This document shows, piece by piece, positions 23,655-31,843 of a stretch of 64,000 bases of DNA; within the stretch, counting starts at the first letter, position 1, and each line of letters begins with the position of its first letter. Position numbers and translations under genes: made by a program. This stretch comes from JAIBJN01 sp963825255 (GTDB taxonomy: Bacteria > Actinomycetota > Thermoleophilia > Gaiellales > Gaiellaceae). The stretch spans positions 806,001 through 870,000 of the forward strand of contig CAWGSF010000009.1 of NCBI GenBank assembly GCA_963825255.1, in the 5' to 3' direction. Below the pieces are notes generated by a model that was not told where the DNA came from, did not search any database, and saw nothing but the letters and a program-made list of their open reading frames with translations.

Positions 23655-24908
23655 ATGTTCTCCTGGCTCACGAACGCCTGGCGGGTCCCCGAGCTTCGCC
23701 GGCGCGTGCTCTTCACCGCGATGATCCTCGGCCTCTACCGGCTGGGGAGCTGGATTCCGGTCCCGGGCGTCGACAGCGCCCAGATCGAGTCCTACTTCAG
23801 CCAGCAGGGAGGCACGGTCCTGGGCCTCCTCAACATCTTCTCGGGCGGCGCCCTGTCCCAGTTCTCCCTCTTCGCCCTCGGGATCATGCCCTACATCACG
23901 GCCTCGATCATCCTCCAGCTGATGACGGTGGTCGTCCCCCGTCTCGAGCAGCTCCAGAAGGAGGGCGAGGCCGGCTACGCCAAGATCAACCAGTACACGC
24001 GCTACCTGACCGTCGTCCTCGCCGCGCTCCAGGCGGCGGGGTACTCGTACCTCTTCAGCCGCCAGGGAGCGCTCACGCTCGACTCGGGCAAGTTCGTCCT
24101 CATCGTCACCTCGCTGACCGCCGCGACGACGCTCCTCATGTGGATGGGCGAGCTGATCACGAAGCGCGGTGTCGGGAACGGCATCTCGCTCCTGATCTTC
24201 GCCTCGATCCTCTCGGGCCTCCCGGGCGGGATCCGCGTGTGGTGGTCGGGCGACTCGTTCGAGCGTCTGGCGTTCCCGCTCCTCGCGCTCGCCATCATCG
24301 TCGCGGTCGTCTTCGTCCAGGAGGGCCAGCGCCGGATCCCGATCCAGTACGCGAAGCGCATGGTCGGGCGGCGGATGACCTCCGGCGGCTCGACCTACAT
24401 GCCGCTGCGCGTGAACATGGCCGGCGTCATCCCGATCATCTTCGCGGCGGCGATCATGGCGTTCCCGCCGACGGTCGCGCAGTTCTTCCCGCAGACGCAG
24501 TCGTTCATCAACGAGCACTTCACGCCGACCGACCTGTCGTACCTGCTGCTGCAGGGCTTCCTGATCGTGATCTTCACGTACTTCTACACGGCGGTCCAGT
24601 TCAACCCGACCGACCAGGCGGACAACCTCCGCAAGCACGGCGGGTACATCCCGGGCATCCGGCCCGGCCCGCCGACGGCGCTCTACCTCGACCGCGTGCT
24701 CACCCGCCTGACCCTGCCCGGATCCATCTACCTCGCGCTCGTGGCCACGCTGCCGACGCTCTTCATCCGCTACGGCGGCTTCTCGCAGGCGACCTCCGCG
24801 GCCCTCGGTGGCACGTCGATCTTGATCGTCGTCGGCGTCGCCCTCGACACCATGCGGCAGATGGAGTCGCAGATGATGATGCGCCACTACGAGGGCTTCC
24901 TTCGCTGA
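23655..24908 (+). CDS. secY: Protein translocase subunit SecY
   Basis: 417 residues and about ten hydrophobic segments. LYRLGSWIPVPGVD in the first helix region, GIMPYITASIILQLM in the second, the cytoplasmic loop with RRIPIQYAKRMVG, and the later EQADNLRKHGGYIPGIRPG-type motif (here DQADNLRKHGGYIPG). It forms the channel for Sec-dependent secretion and membrane insertion. The placement between L15 and adk is standard. Confidence 0.98.
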   Translation: MFSWLTNAWRVPELRRRVLFTAMILGLYRLGSWIPVPGVDSAQIESYFSQQGGTVLGLLNIFSGGALSQFSLFALGIMPYITASIILQLMTVVVPRLEQLQKEGEAGYAKINQYTRYLTVVLAALQAAGYSYLFSRQGALTLDSGKFVLIVTSLTAATTLLMWMGELITKRGVGNGISLLIFASILSGLPGGIRVWWSGDSFERLAFPLLALAIIVAVVFVQEGQRRIPIQYAKRMVGRRMTSGGSTYMPLRVNMAGVIPIIFAAAIMAFPPTVAQFFPQTQSFINEHFTPTDLSYLLLQGFLIVIFTYFYTAVQFNPTDQADNLRKHGGYIPGIRPGPPTALYLDRVLTRLTLPGSIYLALVATLPTLFIRYGGFSQATSAALGGTSILIVVGVALDTMRQMESQMMMRHYEGFLR

Positions 24909-24911
24909 TCG

Positions 24912-25496
24912 ATGGCCCTGGACGTCGTCATCCTCGGACCTCCGGGGGCCGGTAAGGGCACCCAGGGCAAGCTGATCGCCGCGGACGCCGGGATCCCGCA
25001 CATCAACACGGGCGACATGTTCCGCGCCGAGATCGTCGCCGGCACCGAGCTCGGCGAGCGGGTGAACGCGGTCCTCGACAACGGCGACCTCGTCCCCGAC
25101 GAGGTGACGATCGAGGTCGTCCGCGCGCGGCTCGACCAGGACGACACGGCCGGAGGCTTCGTCCTCGACGGCTTCCCCCGCACCCTCGCGCAGGCGGAGG
25201 CGCTGGACGGCCTCCTGGTCGAGATCGACCGCGGCGAGCTCTCGGTCGTCCTCAACTTCGGGGTCACCGACCAGATCGCCGTCGAGCGTCTCCTCGGCCG
25301 GGCCGAGGTCGAGGGCCGCAGCGACGACACCCCCGACAAGATCCAGCACCGCCTCGACGTCTACCACGAGAAGAGCGAGCCGCTCGTCGGCCACTACCGG
25401 CGGAAGGGGCTGCTCGTCGACGTGCACGCGGACAGGACCGTCGAGGAGGTCTTCGCCGAGGCCCAGCGGGTGCTCGCGTCGGTGGAGCGCGGATGA
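24912..25496 (+). CDS. adk: Adenylate kinase
   Basis: 194 residues. P-loop GPPGAGKGTQ at residues 8-17, NMP-binding INTGDMFRAE, and DGFPRTLAQAEAL. The lid region is short (GRAEVEGRSDDTPDKIQHRL), without the four-Cys zinc lid, as in other actinobacterial enzymes. It converts ATP + AMP to 2 ADP. Four-base overlap with map. Confidence 0.97.
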   Translation: MALDVVILGPPGAGKGTQGKLIAADAGIPHINTGDMFRAEIVAGTELGERVNAVLDNGDLVPDEVTIEVVRARLDQDDTAGGFVLDGFPRTLAQAEALDGLLVEIDRGELSVVLNFGVTDQIAVERLLGRAEVEGRSDDTPDKIQHRLDVYHEKSEPLVGHYRRKGLLVDVHADRTVEEVFAEAQRVLASVERG

Positions 25497-26248
25497 TCAT
25501 CCGGAAGTCGAAGGCCGAGATCGAGGCGATGAGCAGGGCCGGCCGCGTGGTCGCCCAGACGCTCGAGCGGCTCGGCGAGCTGGCCGAGCCCGGAGTGACC
25601 ACGGCCGACCTGGACTCCGCCGCCGAGGATTACATCCGCTCCCAGGGCGGCGTCCCGACCTTCAAGGGCTACCGCGGCTTCCCCGCGGCCATCTGCACCT
25701 CTCCGAACTCGATGGTCGTCCACGGCATCCCCGGCACCTATGCCCTCGAGGACGGAGACCTGATCTCCGTCGACGTGGGGGTGACGCTGGACGGCTTCGT
25801 CGCCGACTCCGCGTTCACGTTCGCGGTCGGGGAGGTCGACGACGACGCCGAGCGGCTTCTGGAGGTCTGCCGCGCCGCGCTCGCGGCCGGGATCGAGCAG
25901 GCGCGGGCCGGCAACCACGTCCAGGACATCTCGGCGGCCGTCCAGCGGACGACGGAGGAGGCCGGGTTCTCGGTCGTGCGCTCGCTCGTCGGCCACGGGA
26001 TCGGCCGGTCCATGCACGAGGAGCCGCAGGTCCCGAACTTCGGCGAGCCGGGGCACGGCCCGCTGCTCCAGCCGGGGATGACGCTCGCGATCGAGCCGAT
26101 GATCAACGCCGGCGGGCCGGACGTCTGGATGGCCGACGACCGCTGGTCGATCTCGACGAACGACGGCTCGCTCTCGGCCCACTTCGAGCACACGGTCGCG
26201 GTCACCGACAACGGCCCGGTCGTCCTCACGACGGCGGAGGACGAATGA
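25493..26248 (+). CDS. map: Methionine aminopeptidase type I
   Basis: 251 residues. The metal ligands are visible: Asp in SVDVGV, Asp in VADSAFTF, His in VGHGIGRSMHEEP, Glu in AIEPM and Glu in HFEHTVAV. It removes the initiator Met from nascent proteins. The ATGATC start overlaps the adk stop. No infA follows it. Confidence 0.97.
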   Translation: MIIRKSKAEIEAMSRAGRVVAQTLERLGELAEPGVTTADLDSAAEDYIRSQGGVPTFKGYRGFPAAICTSPNSMVVHGIPGTYALEDGDLISVDVGVTLDGFVADSAFTFAVGEVDDDAERLLEVCRAALAAGIEQARAGNHVQDISAAVQRTTEEAGFSVVRSLVGHGIGRSMHEEPQVPNFGEPGHGPLLQPGMTLAIEPMINAGGPDVWMADDRWSISTNDGSLSAHFEHTVAVTDNGPVVLTTAEDE

Positions 26249-26255
26249 ACCGCTC

Positions 26256-26264
26256 TGCTACCAT
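26256..26264 (+). promoter_or_regulatory. Candidate extended -10 promoter of the rpmJ-rplQ segment
   Basis: TGC-TACCAT, an extended -10 nearly the same as the one before rpsL (TGC-TAGCAT). No good -35 is seen. A GC hairpin with a five-T loop (GCCCGCG-TTTTT-GCGTGGGC, about 26281-26300) lies in the resulting leader of about 50 nt. Confidence 0.4.
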
Positions 26265-26321
26265 TGATCGCCGCGGCTCGCCCGCGTTTTTGCGTGGGCG
26301 CCGCACCACCCTCGTCCTCCC

Positions 26322-26435
26322 ATGAAGGTCCGTCCATCCGTCAAGCCGATGTGTGACCGCTGCCGCGTGATCAAGCGGCACGGCACGGTGCTGGTCATCT
26401 GCACGAACCCGCGACACAAGCAAAGGCAGGGGTAA
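26322..26435 (+). CDS. rpmJ: 50S ribosomal protein L36
   Basis: 37 residues, MKVRPSVKPMCDRC start. Zinc form: Cys11, Cys14, Cys27 and His32 are all present. It sits where infA-rpmJ normally occur, but infA is absent. The rpsM GTG starts on the base after its TAA. Confidence 0.96.
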   Translation: MKVRPSVKPMCDRCRVIKRHGTVLVICTNPRHKQRQG

Positions 26436-26810
26436 GTGGCACGAATCGCAGGAGTCAACCTTCCGCGTGAGAAGCGCCTCGAAGTGGCGCTCACGTACAT
26501 CTACGGCATCGGTCCCTCGACCGCGCGCAAGACCTGCGTCGAGATCGGGCTGGCGCCGGACGAGAAGGTTCGCGACCTGACGGACGAGGAGATCACGAAG
26601 CTCCGCACCTACATCGACACGAACCTCGAGGTCGAGGGAGACCTTCGCCGCGAGCGCGCGCAGGCGATCAAGCGGCTCCAGGAGATCGGCGCGTACCGCG
26701 GTGTCCGCCACCGTCGCGGGCTCCCCGTGCGCGGCCAGCGGACGAAGACGAACGCCCGCACGCGCAAGGGCCCGAAGAAGACCGTCGGCCGCGGGAAGAA
26801 GGCGAAGTAA
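26436..26810 (+). CDS. rpsM: 30S ribosomal protein S13
   Basis: 124 residues from GTG 26436. ARIAGVNLPREKRLEVALTYIYGIG start and RGLPVRGQRTKTNARTRKGP end. It contacts the P-site tRNA and 50S bridge B1. The stop overlaps the rpsK ATG. Confidence 0.98.
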   Translation: MARIAGVNLPREKRLEVALTYIYGIGPSTARKTCVEIGLAPDEKVRDLTDEEITKLRTYIDTNLEVEGDLRRERAQAIKRLQEIGAYRGVRHRRGLPVRGQRTKTNARTRKGPKKTVGRGKKAK

Positions 26811-27211
26811 TGGCTCCTCCCCGCAAGCAGTCGAAGGGCCGCAGCCGCCGTCGCGTCAAGAAGAACATCGCGATCGGCCAGGCGCACATCAAGACGTCCT
26901 TCAACAACACGATCGTGACCCTCACCGACAAGGACGGCGCCGTGATCGCGTGGGAGAGCGCCGGCTCGGCCGGGTTCAAGGGGTCGCGCAAGTCGACGCC
27001 CTTCGCCGCCCAGGTGACCGCCGACTCCTGCGCCCGCAAGGGCATGGAGCACGGCCTCCAGAAGGTCGAGGTCTTCGTCAAGGGCCCCGGCTCCGGGCGG
27101 GAGACCGCGATCCGCTCGCTCCAGGCGGCCGGGCTCGAGATCCTCGGCGTCAAGGACGTGTCCCCGCAGGCCCACAACGGCGTCCGCCCCAAGAAGCGGC
27201 GGAGGGTCTGA
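26810..27211 (+). CDS. rpsK: 30S ribosomal protein S11
   Basis: 133 residues. AHIKTSFNNTIVTLTDKDGAVIAWESAG and VKGPGSGRETAIRSLQAAGLEI are diagnostic. Coupled on both sides by one-base overlaps. Confidence 0.98.
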   Translation: MAPPRKQSKGRSRRRVKKNIAIGQAHIKTSFNNTIVTLTDKDGAVIAWESAGSAGFKGSRKSTPFAAQVTADSCARKGMEHGLQKVEVFVKGPGSGRETAIRSLQAAGLEILGVKDVSPQAHNGVRPKKRRRV

Positions 27212-27831
27212 TGGCGCGTCCACTCGGCCCCAAGTGCAAGCTCTGCCGCCGTGAGGGCATCAAGCTCTTCCTCAAGGGCGAGCGCTGCCTGACGGAGAAG
27301 TGCGCCGTCGAGCGACGCAGCTACCCGCCGGGAGAGCACGGCCGCGGCAGGATCAAGCAGTCCGAGTACCTGATGCAGCTCCGCGAGAAGCAGAAGGCCC
27401 GCCGCTACTACGGCCTCCTCGAGCGGCAGTTCCGCAACTACTACGAGAAGGCCGCGAAGCGCTCGGGCATCACGGGCGAGGAGCTGCTCCGAATGCTCGA
27501 GATCCGGCTCGACAACGTCGTCTACCGGCTCGGCTTCGCAGCCTCCCGTGCGCAGGCGCGCCAGCTCATCCGCCACGGGCACTTCCAGGTCAACGGCCGC
27601 CGCGTGAACATCCCGAGCTTCCAGGTGAAGCCGGATGACGTCGTCGCGCTCAAGCCGGGGAGCCCCGCCGAGCAGGTCGTCCGCGACGCAACCGACCTGA
27701 CGGCCTCGGTCTCGCCGTGGCTCCAGTCCGACCACGACAACCTCACCGGCAAGGTCCTGAAGCTCCCCGACCGGACGGACATCGACACGCCGGTCCAGGA
27801 ACAGCTCATCGTCGAGCTCTACAGCAAGTAA
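27211..27831 (+). CDS. rpsD: 30S ribosomal protein S4
   Basis: 206 residues from ATG 27211. A four-Cys zinc site in the N-terminal region (CKLCRREG and ERCLTEKC) and the S4 RNA-binding domain (LDNVVYRLGFAASRAQARQLI, GHFQVNGRRVNIPS). It is a primary 16S-binding protein. Confidence 0.97.
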   Translation: MARPLGPKCKLCRREGIKLFLKGERCLTEKCAVERRSYPPGEHGRGRIKQSEYLMQLREKQKARRYYGLLERQFRNYYEKAAKRSGITGEELLRMLEIRLDNVVYRLGFAASRAQARQLIRHGHFQVNGRRVNIPSFQVKPDDVVALKPGSPAEQVVRDATDLTASVSPWLQSDHDNLTGKVLKLPDRTDIDTPVQEQLIVELYSK

Positions 27832-27851
27832 CGACGAACGAAAAGGAAGGC

Positions 27852-28808
27852 ATGGCCACCAGAACGTCTCTCATGGAATTCCAGGTGCCGAAGATCGTCC
27901 ACGAGGAAGTCACCGAGGAACGGGGCATCTTCGTGATCGAGCCGCTCGACCGCGGCTTCGGCTACACGTTCGGCAACTCGCTCAGGCGGGTGCTCCTCTC
28001 CTCGCTCGAGGGCGCGGCCGTCACCTCGGTGAAGATCGAGGGCGTCGCGCACGAGTTCACGACCCTGAAGGGCGTGCGCGAGGACGTCACCGACATCATC
28101 CTCAACCTCAAGAGCCTCACGTGCCTCCTGCACGGGGAGTCGCCCGAGGTCGAGGTGCGGCTGGAGAAGAAGGGCCCCGGCGTCGTGAAGGCCTCCGACA
28201 TCGAGGCGCCCGCCGACCTCGAGATCCTCAACCCGGACCTCGAGATCGCGAACCTCTCGGACAAGGGGCGCCTCGAGATCACCCTCACCATCGGCCGCGG
28301 CCGCGGCTACGTGCCGGCCGAGCTGAACCGCGGGCCGGAGCACACGATCGGTGTCATTCCGATCGACTCGATCTTCTCGCCCGTCCGGCGGGTCGCGTAC
28401 GAGGTCGAGGCCGCGCGCGTCGGGCAGCGCACGGACTACGACAAGCTCACGCTCGACGTGACGACGGACGGCTCCGTCTCCCCGCGCGACGCGATCGGCC
28501 AGGCCGCGGGGATCCTCATGCGTCAGCTGGCGATCTTCCACGACATGGACCTGGAACCCTTCCCCCCCGGCGGGGAGCCGGAGCCCGACGGTCCCGACTA
28601 CCAGGGGATGGAGAACTTCCCGATCGAGGAGCTCGAGCTCGGCGTCCGCAGCTACAACTGCCTGAAGCGCGTCGGGATCGAGACGATCGGCGACCTCGTC
28701 TCGAAGACGGAGACCGAGCTCGCCGCCATCCCGAACTTCGGCAAGAAGTCGATCGAGGAGGTCCGGGAGACGCTCGCAGCCCACGGGCTGCGGCTCCGGG
28801 ACGAGTAG
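27852..28808 (+). CDS. rpoA: DNA-directed RNA polymerase subunit alpha
   Basis: 318 residues from ATG 27852 with AAGGAAGG as ribosome site. The N-terminal dimerisation domain runs to about 230 (GFGYTFGNSLRRVLLSSLEGAAV) and the C-terminal domain is at about 255-315 (SYNCLKRVGIETIGDLVSKTE, FGKKSIEEVRETL). The longer intergenic gap before it (20 nt) is the largest in this part of the operon. Confidence 0.98.
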   Translation: MATRTSLMEFQVPKIVHEEVTEERGIFVIEPLDRGFGYTFGNSLRRVLLSSLEGAAVTSVKIEGVAHEFTTLKGVREDVTDIILNLKSLTCLLHGESPEVEVRLEKKGPGVVKASDIEAPADLEILNPDLEIANLSDKGRLEITLTIGRGRGYVPAELNRGPEHTIGVIPIDSIFSPVRRVAYEVEAARVGQRTDYDKLTLDVTTDGSVSPRDAIGQAAGILMRQLAIFHDMDLEPFPPGGEPEPDGPDYQGMENFPIEELELGVRSYNCLKRVGIETIGDLVSKTETELAAIPNFGKKSIEEVRETLAAHGLRLRDE

Positions 28809-28815
28809 CTCCGGC

Positions 28816-29205
28816 ATGAGACATCGGCGCTCAGGGAGGAAGCTGGGCCGCGACTCGGCCCACCGCAAGGCGCTCTACGCGAACCTCGCGAGCGCGCTGA
28901 TCGAGCACGGCCGCATTCGCACGACCGAGGCCAAGGCGAAGGAGGTGCGGCCGATCGTCGAGGACATGATCACCCTCGGGAAGCGCGGCGACGTGGCCGC
29001 TCGTCGCCAGGCGGTCGCCTTCCTCCGCTCCAAGGGAACGGCGCACCTGCTCTTCACCGACGTGGCGCCGCGCTTCGCCGACCGCCCCGGCGGGTACACG
29101 CGGATCGTCAAGATCGGCCCCCGACAGGGCGACGCGGCTCCGATGGCCTACCTCGAGCTCGTCGACTACGTCCCGGCCCGAGAGCCGGCCGCGGCGCCCG
29201 CGTAG
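28816..29205 (+). CDS. rplQ: 50S ribosomal protein L17
   Basis: 129 residues. MRHRRSGRKLGRDSAHRKALYANL start and KGTAHLLFTDVAPRFADRPGGYTRI. Last gene of the ribosomal run; a strong hairpin follows. Confidence 0.97.
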   Translation: MRHRRSGRKLGRDSAHRKALYANLASALIEHGRIRTTEAKAKEVRPIVEDMITLGKRGDVAARRQAVAFLRSKGTAHLLFTDVAPRFADRPGGYTRIVKIGPRQGDAAPMAYLELVDYVPAREPAAAPA

Positions 29206-29219
29206 CGCACGAGGACTGA

Positions 29220-29276
29220 GAGGCGGACCCGCCACCGGCGCGGAGCGCGGGCGGACTTCGCCCGCGCGTCCGCCTC
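29220..29276 (+). terminator. Nested hairpin at the end of the ribosomal operon
   Basis: Outer 9-bp stem (GAGGCGGAC pairing at 29268-29276) around an inner 9-bp stem GCGCGGGCG with loop GACTT. There is no T-tract, so termination by this hairpin alone is uncertain. It may stabilise the 3' end or act with Rho. Confidence 0.5.
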
Positions 29277-29334
29277 GCGGTGGAGGTCGGCTTGCCGCTC
29301 CGCGGCCAGCTGCCGTACGACGTCAGGATGCACG

Positions 29335-29793
29335 TCAGCTCGCCTTCCCGGCCGCCTCGGCGAAGATGCCGAGCACGAACCCCCACCCCGTCTCGTAGCC
29401 GGCCATGCGCTCGCGGAAGTCCGGGCCGACGCGCTCCCAGCCCGTGTGCACGACGTCCACGCGGGTGCCGTCACCCTCGGCCGTGAAGCGGATCTCGAGC
29501 TCCTGGGACGTCTCCTCGCTCCGGCCCGGGTGCCAGGTCATGGCGAGCGAGTGGGGCGGGTCCCACGCGATGATCGTGCCCCACAGCCCCTCCTCGCCGC
29601 TCCTGGCCACCTCGTAGACGCGTCCGCCGACCCGCCCCTCCCAGACGACGTGGTCGACGTCGTCGTAGATCGAGTGGTCCTGGAACGGGTACCACTCGCT
29701 CATCCGCTCCGTGTAGGTGCGAAATGCGTGCTCCGGCGTGCAGCGCACGAAGACCGACTTCCGCACAGCGAGCTCATCCGTCATCTGGCTCAT
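29335..29793 (-). CDS. SRPBCC (AHSA1-like) domain protein
   Basis: 152 residues. FVRCTPEHAFRTYTERMSEWYP start, the WEGRVGGRVYEV strand pair and the C-terminal helix YETGWGFVLGIFAEAAG fit the START/AHA1-like fold that binds hydrophobic ligands. It overlaps the ArsR gene by 20 nt, so the two form one transcript, a pairing common in actinobacteria. Ligand unknown. Confidence 0.85.
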   Translation of the reverse strand: MSQMTDELAVRKSVFVRCTPEHAFRTYTERMSEWYPFQDHSIYDDVDHVVWEGRVGGRVYEVARSGEEGLWGTIIAWDPPHSLAMTWHPGRSEETSQELEIRFTAEGDGTRVDVVHTGWERVGPDFRERMAGYETGWGFVLGIFAEAAGKAS

Positions 29794-30100
29794 CCTCGTC
29801 TCCTTCCTCTTCGGCCGCGGCCTTGAAGGCCGCCAGCGCCTCGTCCCAGAACCCCTCGAAGTACGCCCGGACGTCCGCCAGGCCGTCGCCGTCGACGCTG
29901 TAGAAGTTGCGCGTCCCCTGACGCCGCTCGCGGACGAGACCGGCGTCTTTCAGGACCCGCAGGTGCTGCGAGACCGCCGGACGGCTCACCGGGAGGCCGC
30001 GGGCGAGGTCCCCCACGGAGCGGGGGCCCGCGCGGAGGGTCTCGAAGACGGACCGGCGCGTAGGATCGGCGAGTGCTGCGAGAGCTTCTGCGTAAGCCAT
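29774..30100 (-). CDS. ArsR-family transcriptional regulator
   Basis: 108 residues. Winged helix: LADPTRRSVFETLRAGPRSV, recognition region VSRPAVSQHLRVLKDAGLV and wing RRQGTRNFYSV. No Cys metal site is seen, so a metal-independent type is likely. The C-terminal end is acidic. Its own start codon lies inside an inverted repeat (30092-30107), which suggests self-repression. Confidence 0.88.
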   Translation of the reverse strand: MAYAEALAALADPTRRSVFETLRAGPRSVGDLARGLPVSRPAVSQHLRVLKDAGLVRERRQGTRNFYSVDGDGLADVRAYFEGFWDEALAAFKAAAEEEGDEDEPDDG

Positions 30101-30124
30101 TGCTTACGGTAAGTTACTGCTTAC
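30092..30124. promoter_or_regulatory. Duplicated operator-like inverted repeat between arsR-type gene and truA
   Basis: Two 16-bp inverted repeats with the same arms, GTAAG-N6-CTTAC, at 30092-30107 and 30109-30124. Centres are 17 bp apart. They cover the start codon of the regulator and end two bases before the truA ATG. The size suits a dimeric winged-helix repressor. Confidence 0.7.
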
Positions 30125-30125
30125 C

Positions 30126-30845
30126 ATGAAGGTTGTCAAGCTCACGCTCGAGTACGACGGCGCCGGCTTCTCGGGCTGGGCCGCCCAGCCCGGCCTGCGC
30201 ACGGTCGAGGGGGAGGTGCGCGCCGCGCTGGACCGCGTCTATCCGCGCTGGGCCGGCCTCGCCGTCGCCGGGCGCACCGATGCCGGCGTGCACGCCCTCG
30301 GCCAGGTGGCGAGCCTCCAGGCGGACGGCGGCCCGCCTAGGGAACGGGCTGCCCAGGCCCTCAACGGCATCCTGCCCGACGACGTCGCCGTCATCGCGGC
30401 CGAGGCGGCTCCGGACGGCTTCAGCGCCCGCTTCTCGGCCACCGGGCGCGCCTATCGCTACCGCGTGTGGCGCCGGTCCACCTCGTCGCCCTTCGAGCTC
30501 GGGCGGTCGCTCTGGTGGCCGCGCCCGCTCGACGAGGAGCGCCTCGCGGCCTCCGCCTCCCTCCTCGTCGGCGAGCACGACTTCCGCGCGTTCACGCCGA
30601 CGGAGACCCGGCACGAGTCGTTCTCCCGCGTCGTGCGCGAGGCGGCGTGGGAGCGGAGCGGCGACGTGCTGGCCTTCACGGTCGTCGCCGACAGCTTCCT
30701 GCGGCACATGGTCCGGACGCTCGTGGGCACGATGCTCGAGCAGGAGCCCGAGCGGATCGAGCGCCTGCTCGAGGGCCGGCCGCGCGAGGAGGCCGGGACG
30801 ACGGCGCCGCCCTGGGGCCTGTACCTCGAGCGCGTGCTGTACTGA
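30126..30845 (+). CDS. truA: tRNA pseudouridine(38-40) synthase TruA
   Basis: 239 residues. The catalytic Asp is residue 52 in AGRTDAGVHALGQV. YDGAGFSGWAAQPGLRTVEGE and the C-terminal FLRHMVRTLVGTMLEQ are family hallmarks. It modifies U38-U40 of the anticodon stem. Although it follows rplQ as in many genomes, an inserted leftward gene pair and operator separate them. Confidence 0.95.
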   Translation: MKVVKLTLEYDGAGFSGWAAQPGLRTVEGEVRAALDRVYPRWAGLAVAGRTDAGVHALGQVASLQADGGPPRERAAQALNGILPDDVAVIAAEAAPDGFSARFSATGRAYRYRVWRRSTSSPFELGRSLWWPRPLDEERLAASASLLVGEHDFRAFTPTETRHESFSRVVREAAWERSGDVLAFTVVADSFLRHMVRTLVGTMLEQEPERIERLLEGRPREEAGTTAPPWGLYLERVLY

Positions 30846-31135
30846 GGGAGCGGGTCCGGCGCCCAGGAGCCGGTCTTTCGTTCGTTGGACTGTCGCTCTT
30901 GGCGGACCTCGCGCCGCAACAAAGCTAGACGCCAGCAAGCGTAGAAGAAGGCTGCAGAAACCAGAATGAGCCCAACTCCTTCGATCTGCGCCCCGTCCCG
31001 GATTCCGGTGGCGTAAATCACCCCACCGCCTAGGCAAACGGCACCAAGGATGATGCCAAGGCGAAAGGTGGTCGTTAGTTCTCTTGCGCTGCTTCTCACG
31101 AGCTCGATCGGCACCGCTCGGCCGTCCGAACTCAC
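30846..31135 (-). pseudogene. Two-helix membrane protein, 3' end apparently lost
   Basis: An ATG at 31135 opens a frame with two hydrophobic segments (LGIILGAVCLGGGVIYATGI and VGLILVSAAFFYACWRL) and a basic end. No stop codon occurs in any of the three leftward frames before it enters antisense truA, where the formal frame runs on to 30458. Base composition between 30870 and 31130 is clearly lower in GC than the neighbours. I read it as a truncated or transferred fragment. No family recognised. Confidence 0.4.
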
Positions 31136-31200
31136 ATCGCCGGTGCCGCTCGCGGCCCGCCGTTAGGCGACGCGGGCTCGGTGGGGCTCGAACGGCTGGA

Positions 31201-31206
31201 TACGAT
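31201..31206 (+). promoter_or_regulatory. -10-like TACGAT six bases before a GTG start
   Basis: The spacing would put transcription start at the GTG of the HAD gene, a leaderless arrangement. The same hexamer at the same distance precedes tilS. Confidence 0.35.
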
Positions 31207-31212
31207 CAGACG

Positions 31213-31843
31213 GTGCGCTACCCGAACGTCCTCTTCGACCTCGACGGCACGCTTGATCGACTCCGGGGCGATCATCCTCGCCTCGTTCCGGCACGCGACC
31301 CGCACCGTCCTGGCGCGGGAGATCCCGGACGCCGAGCTCGCCGCGCTCGTCGGCGGCTCCAACATCTACGACCAGATGCGGGCGATCGACGGCGGCAGGG
31401 TGGACGAGCTCGTGCGGGTCTACCGCGCGCACAACGAGCCGCTACACGACGAGCTGGAGGCCTTCGGAGGGATCGAGCACGTGCTCGCCGAGCTGAAGAG
31501 GCAGGGGCGCCGGCTCGGGATCGTGACGGCGAAGCGTCGGAAGGCGGTCGAGCTCGCGTTCGCCGTCCTCCCGCTCGAGCAGTACTTCGACGTCGTCGTC
31601 ACCTCGGACATGACCGAGCGGCACAAACCGGACCCCGAGCCCGTGCTCACGGCGATCGAGCAGCTCGGCGCCACGCCCGCGACGACGGCATTCGTCGGCG
31701 ACTCCCCATTCGACGTCGGCGCGGGCAAGGCCGCGGGCGTCTTCACGGTCGCCGTCGCCTGGGGGAACATCCACCCGGCCGAGCGCCTCGACGAGGCCGA
31801 CGTCCTCGTCGAGAGCCCGCGCGAGCTACTCGGCGTCCTCTGA
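31213..31843 (+). pseudogene. HAD-superfamily phosphatase (frame broken once)
   Basis: The reading begins VRYPNVLFDLDGTL, the HAD motif I, in one frame. It continues as IDSGAIILASFRHATR through motif II/III (VTAKRRKAVELA, KPDPEPVLTAIEQ) and VGDSPFDVGAGKAAG in the next frame. A surplus T near 31254 explains the shift; with it removed the protein is about 209 residues, a phosphoglycolate-phosphatase-like HAD. Its stop overlaps the ligA ATG. Probably a sequence error, less likely a true pseudogene. Confidence 0.75.
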
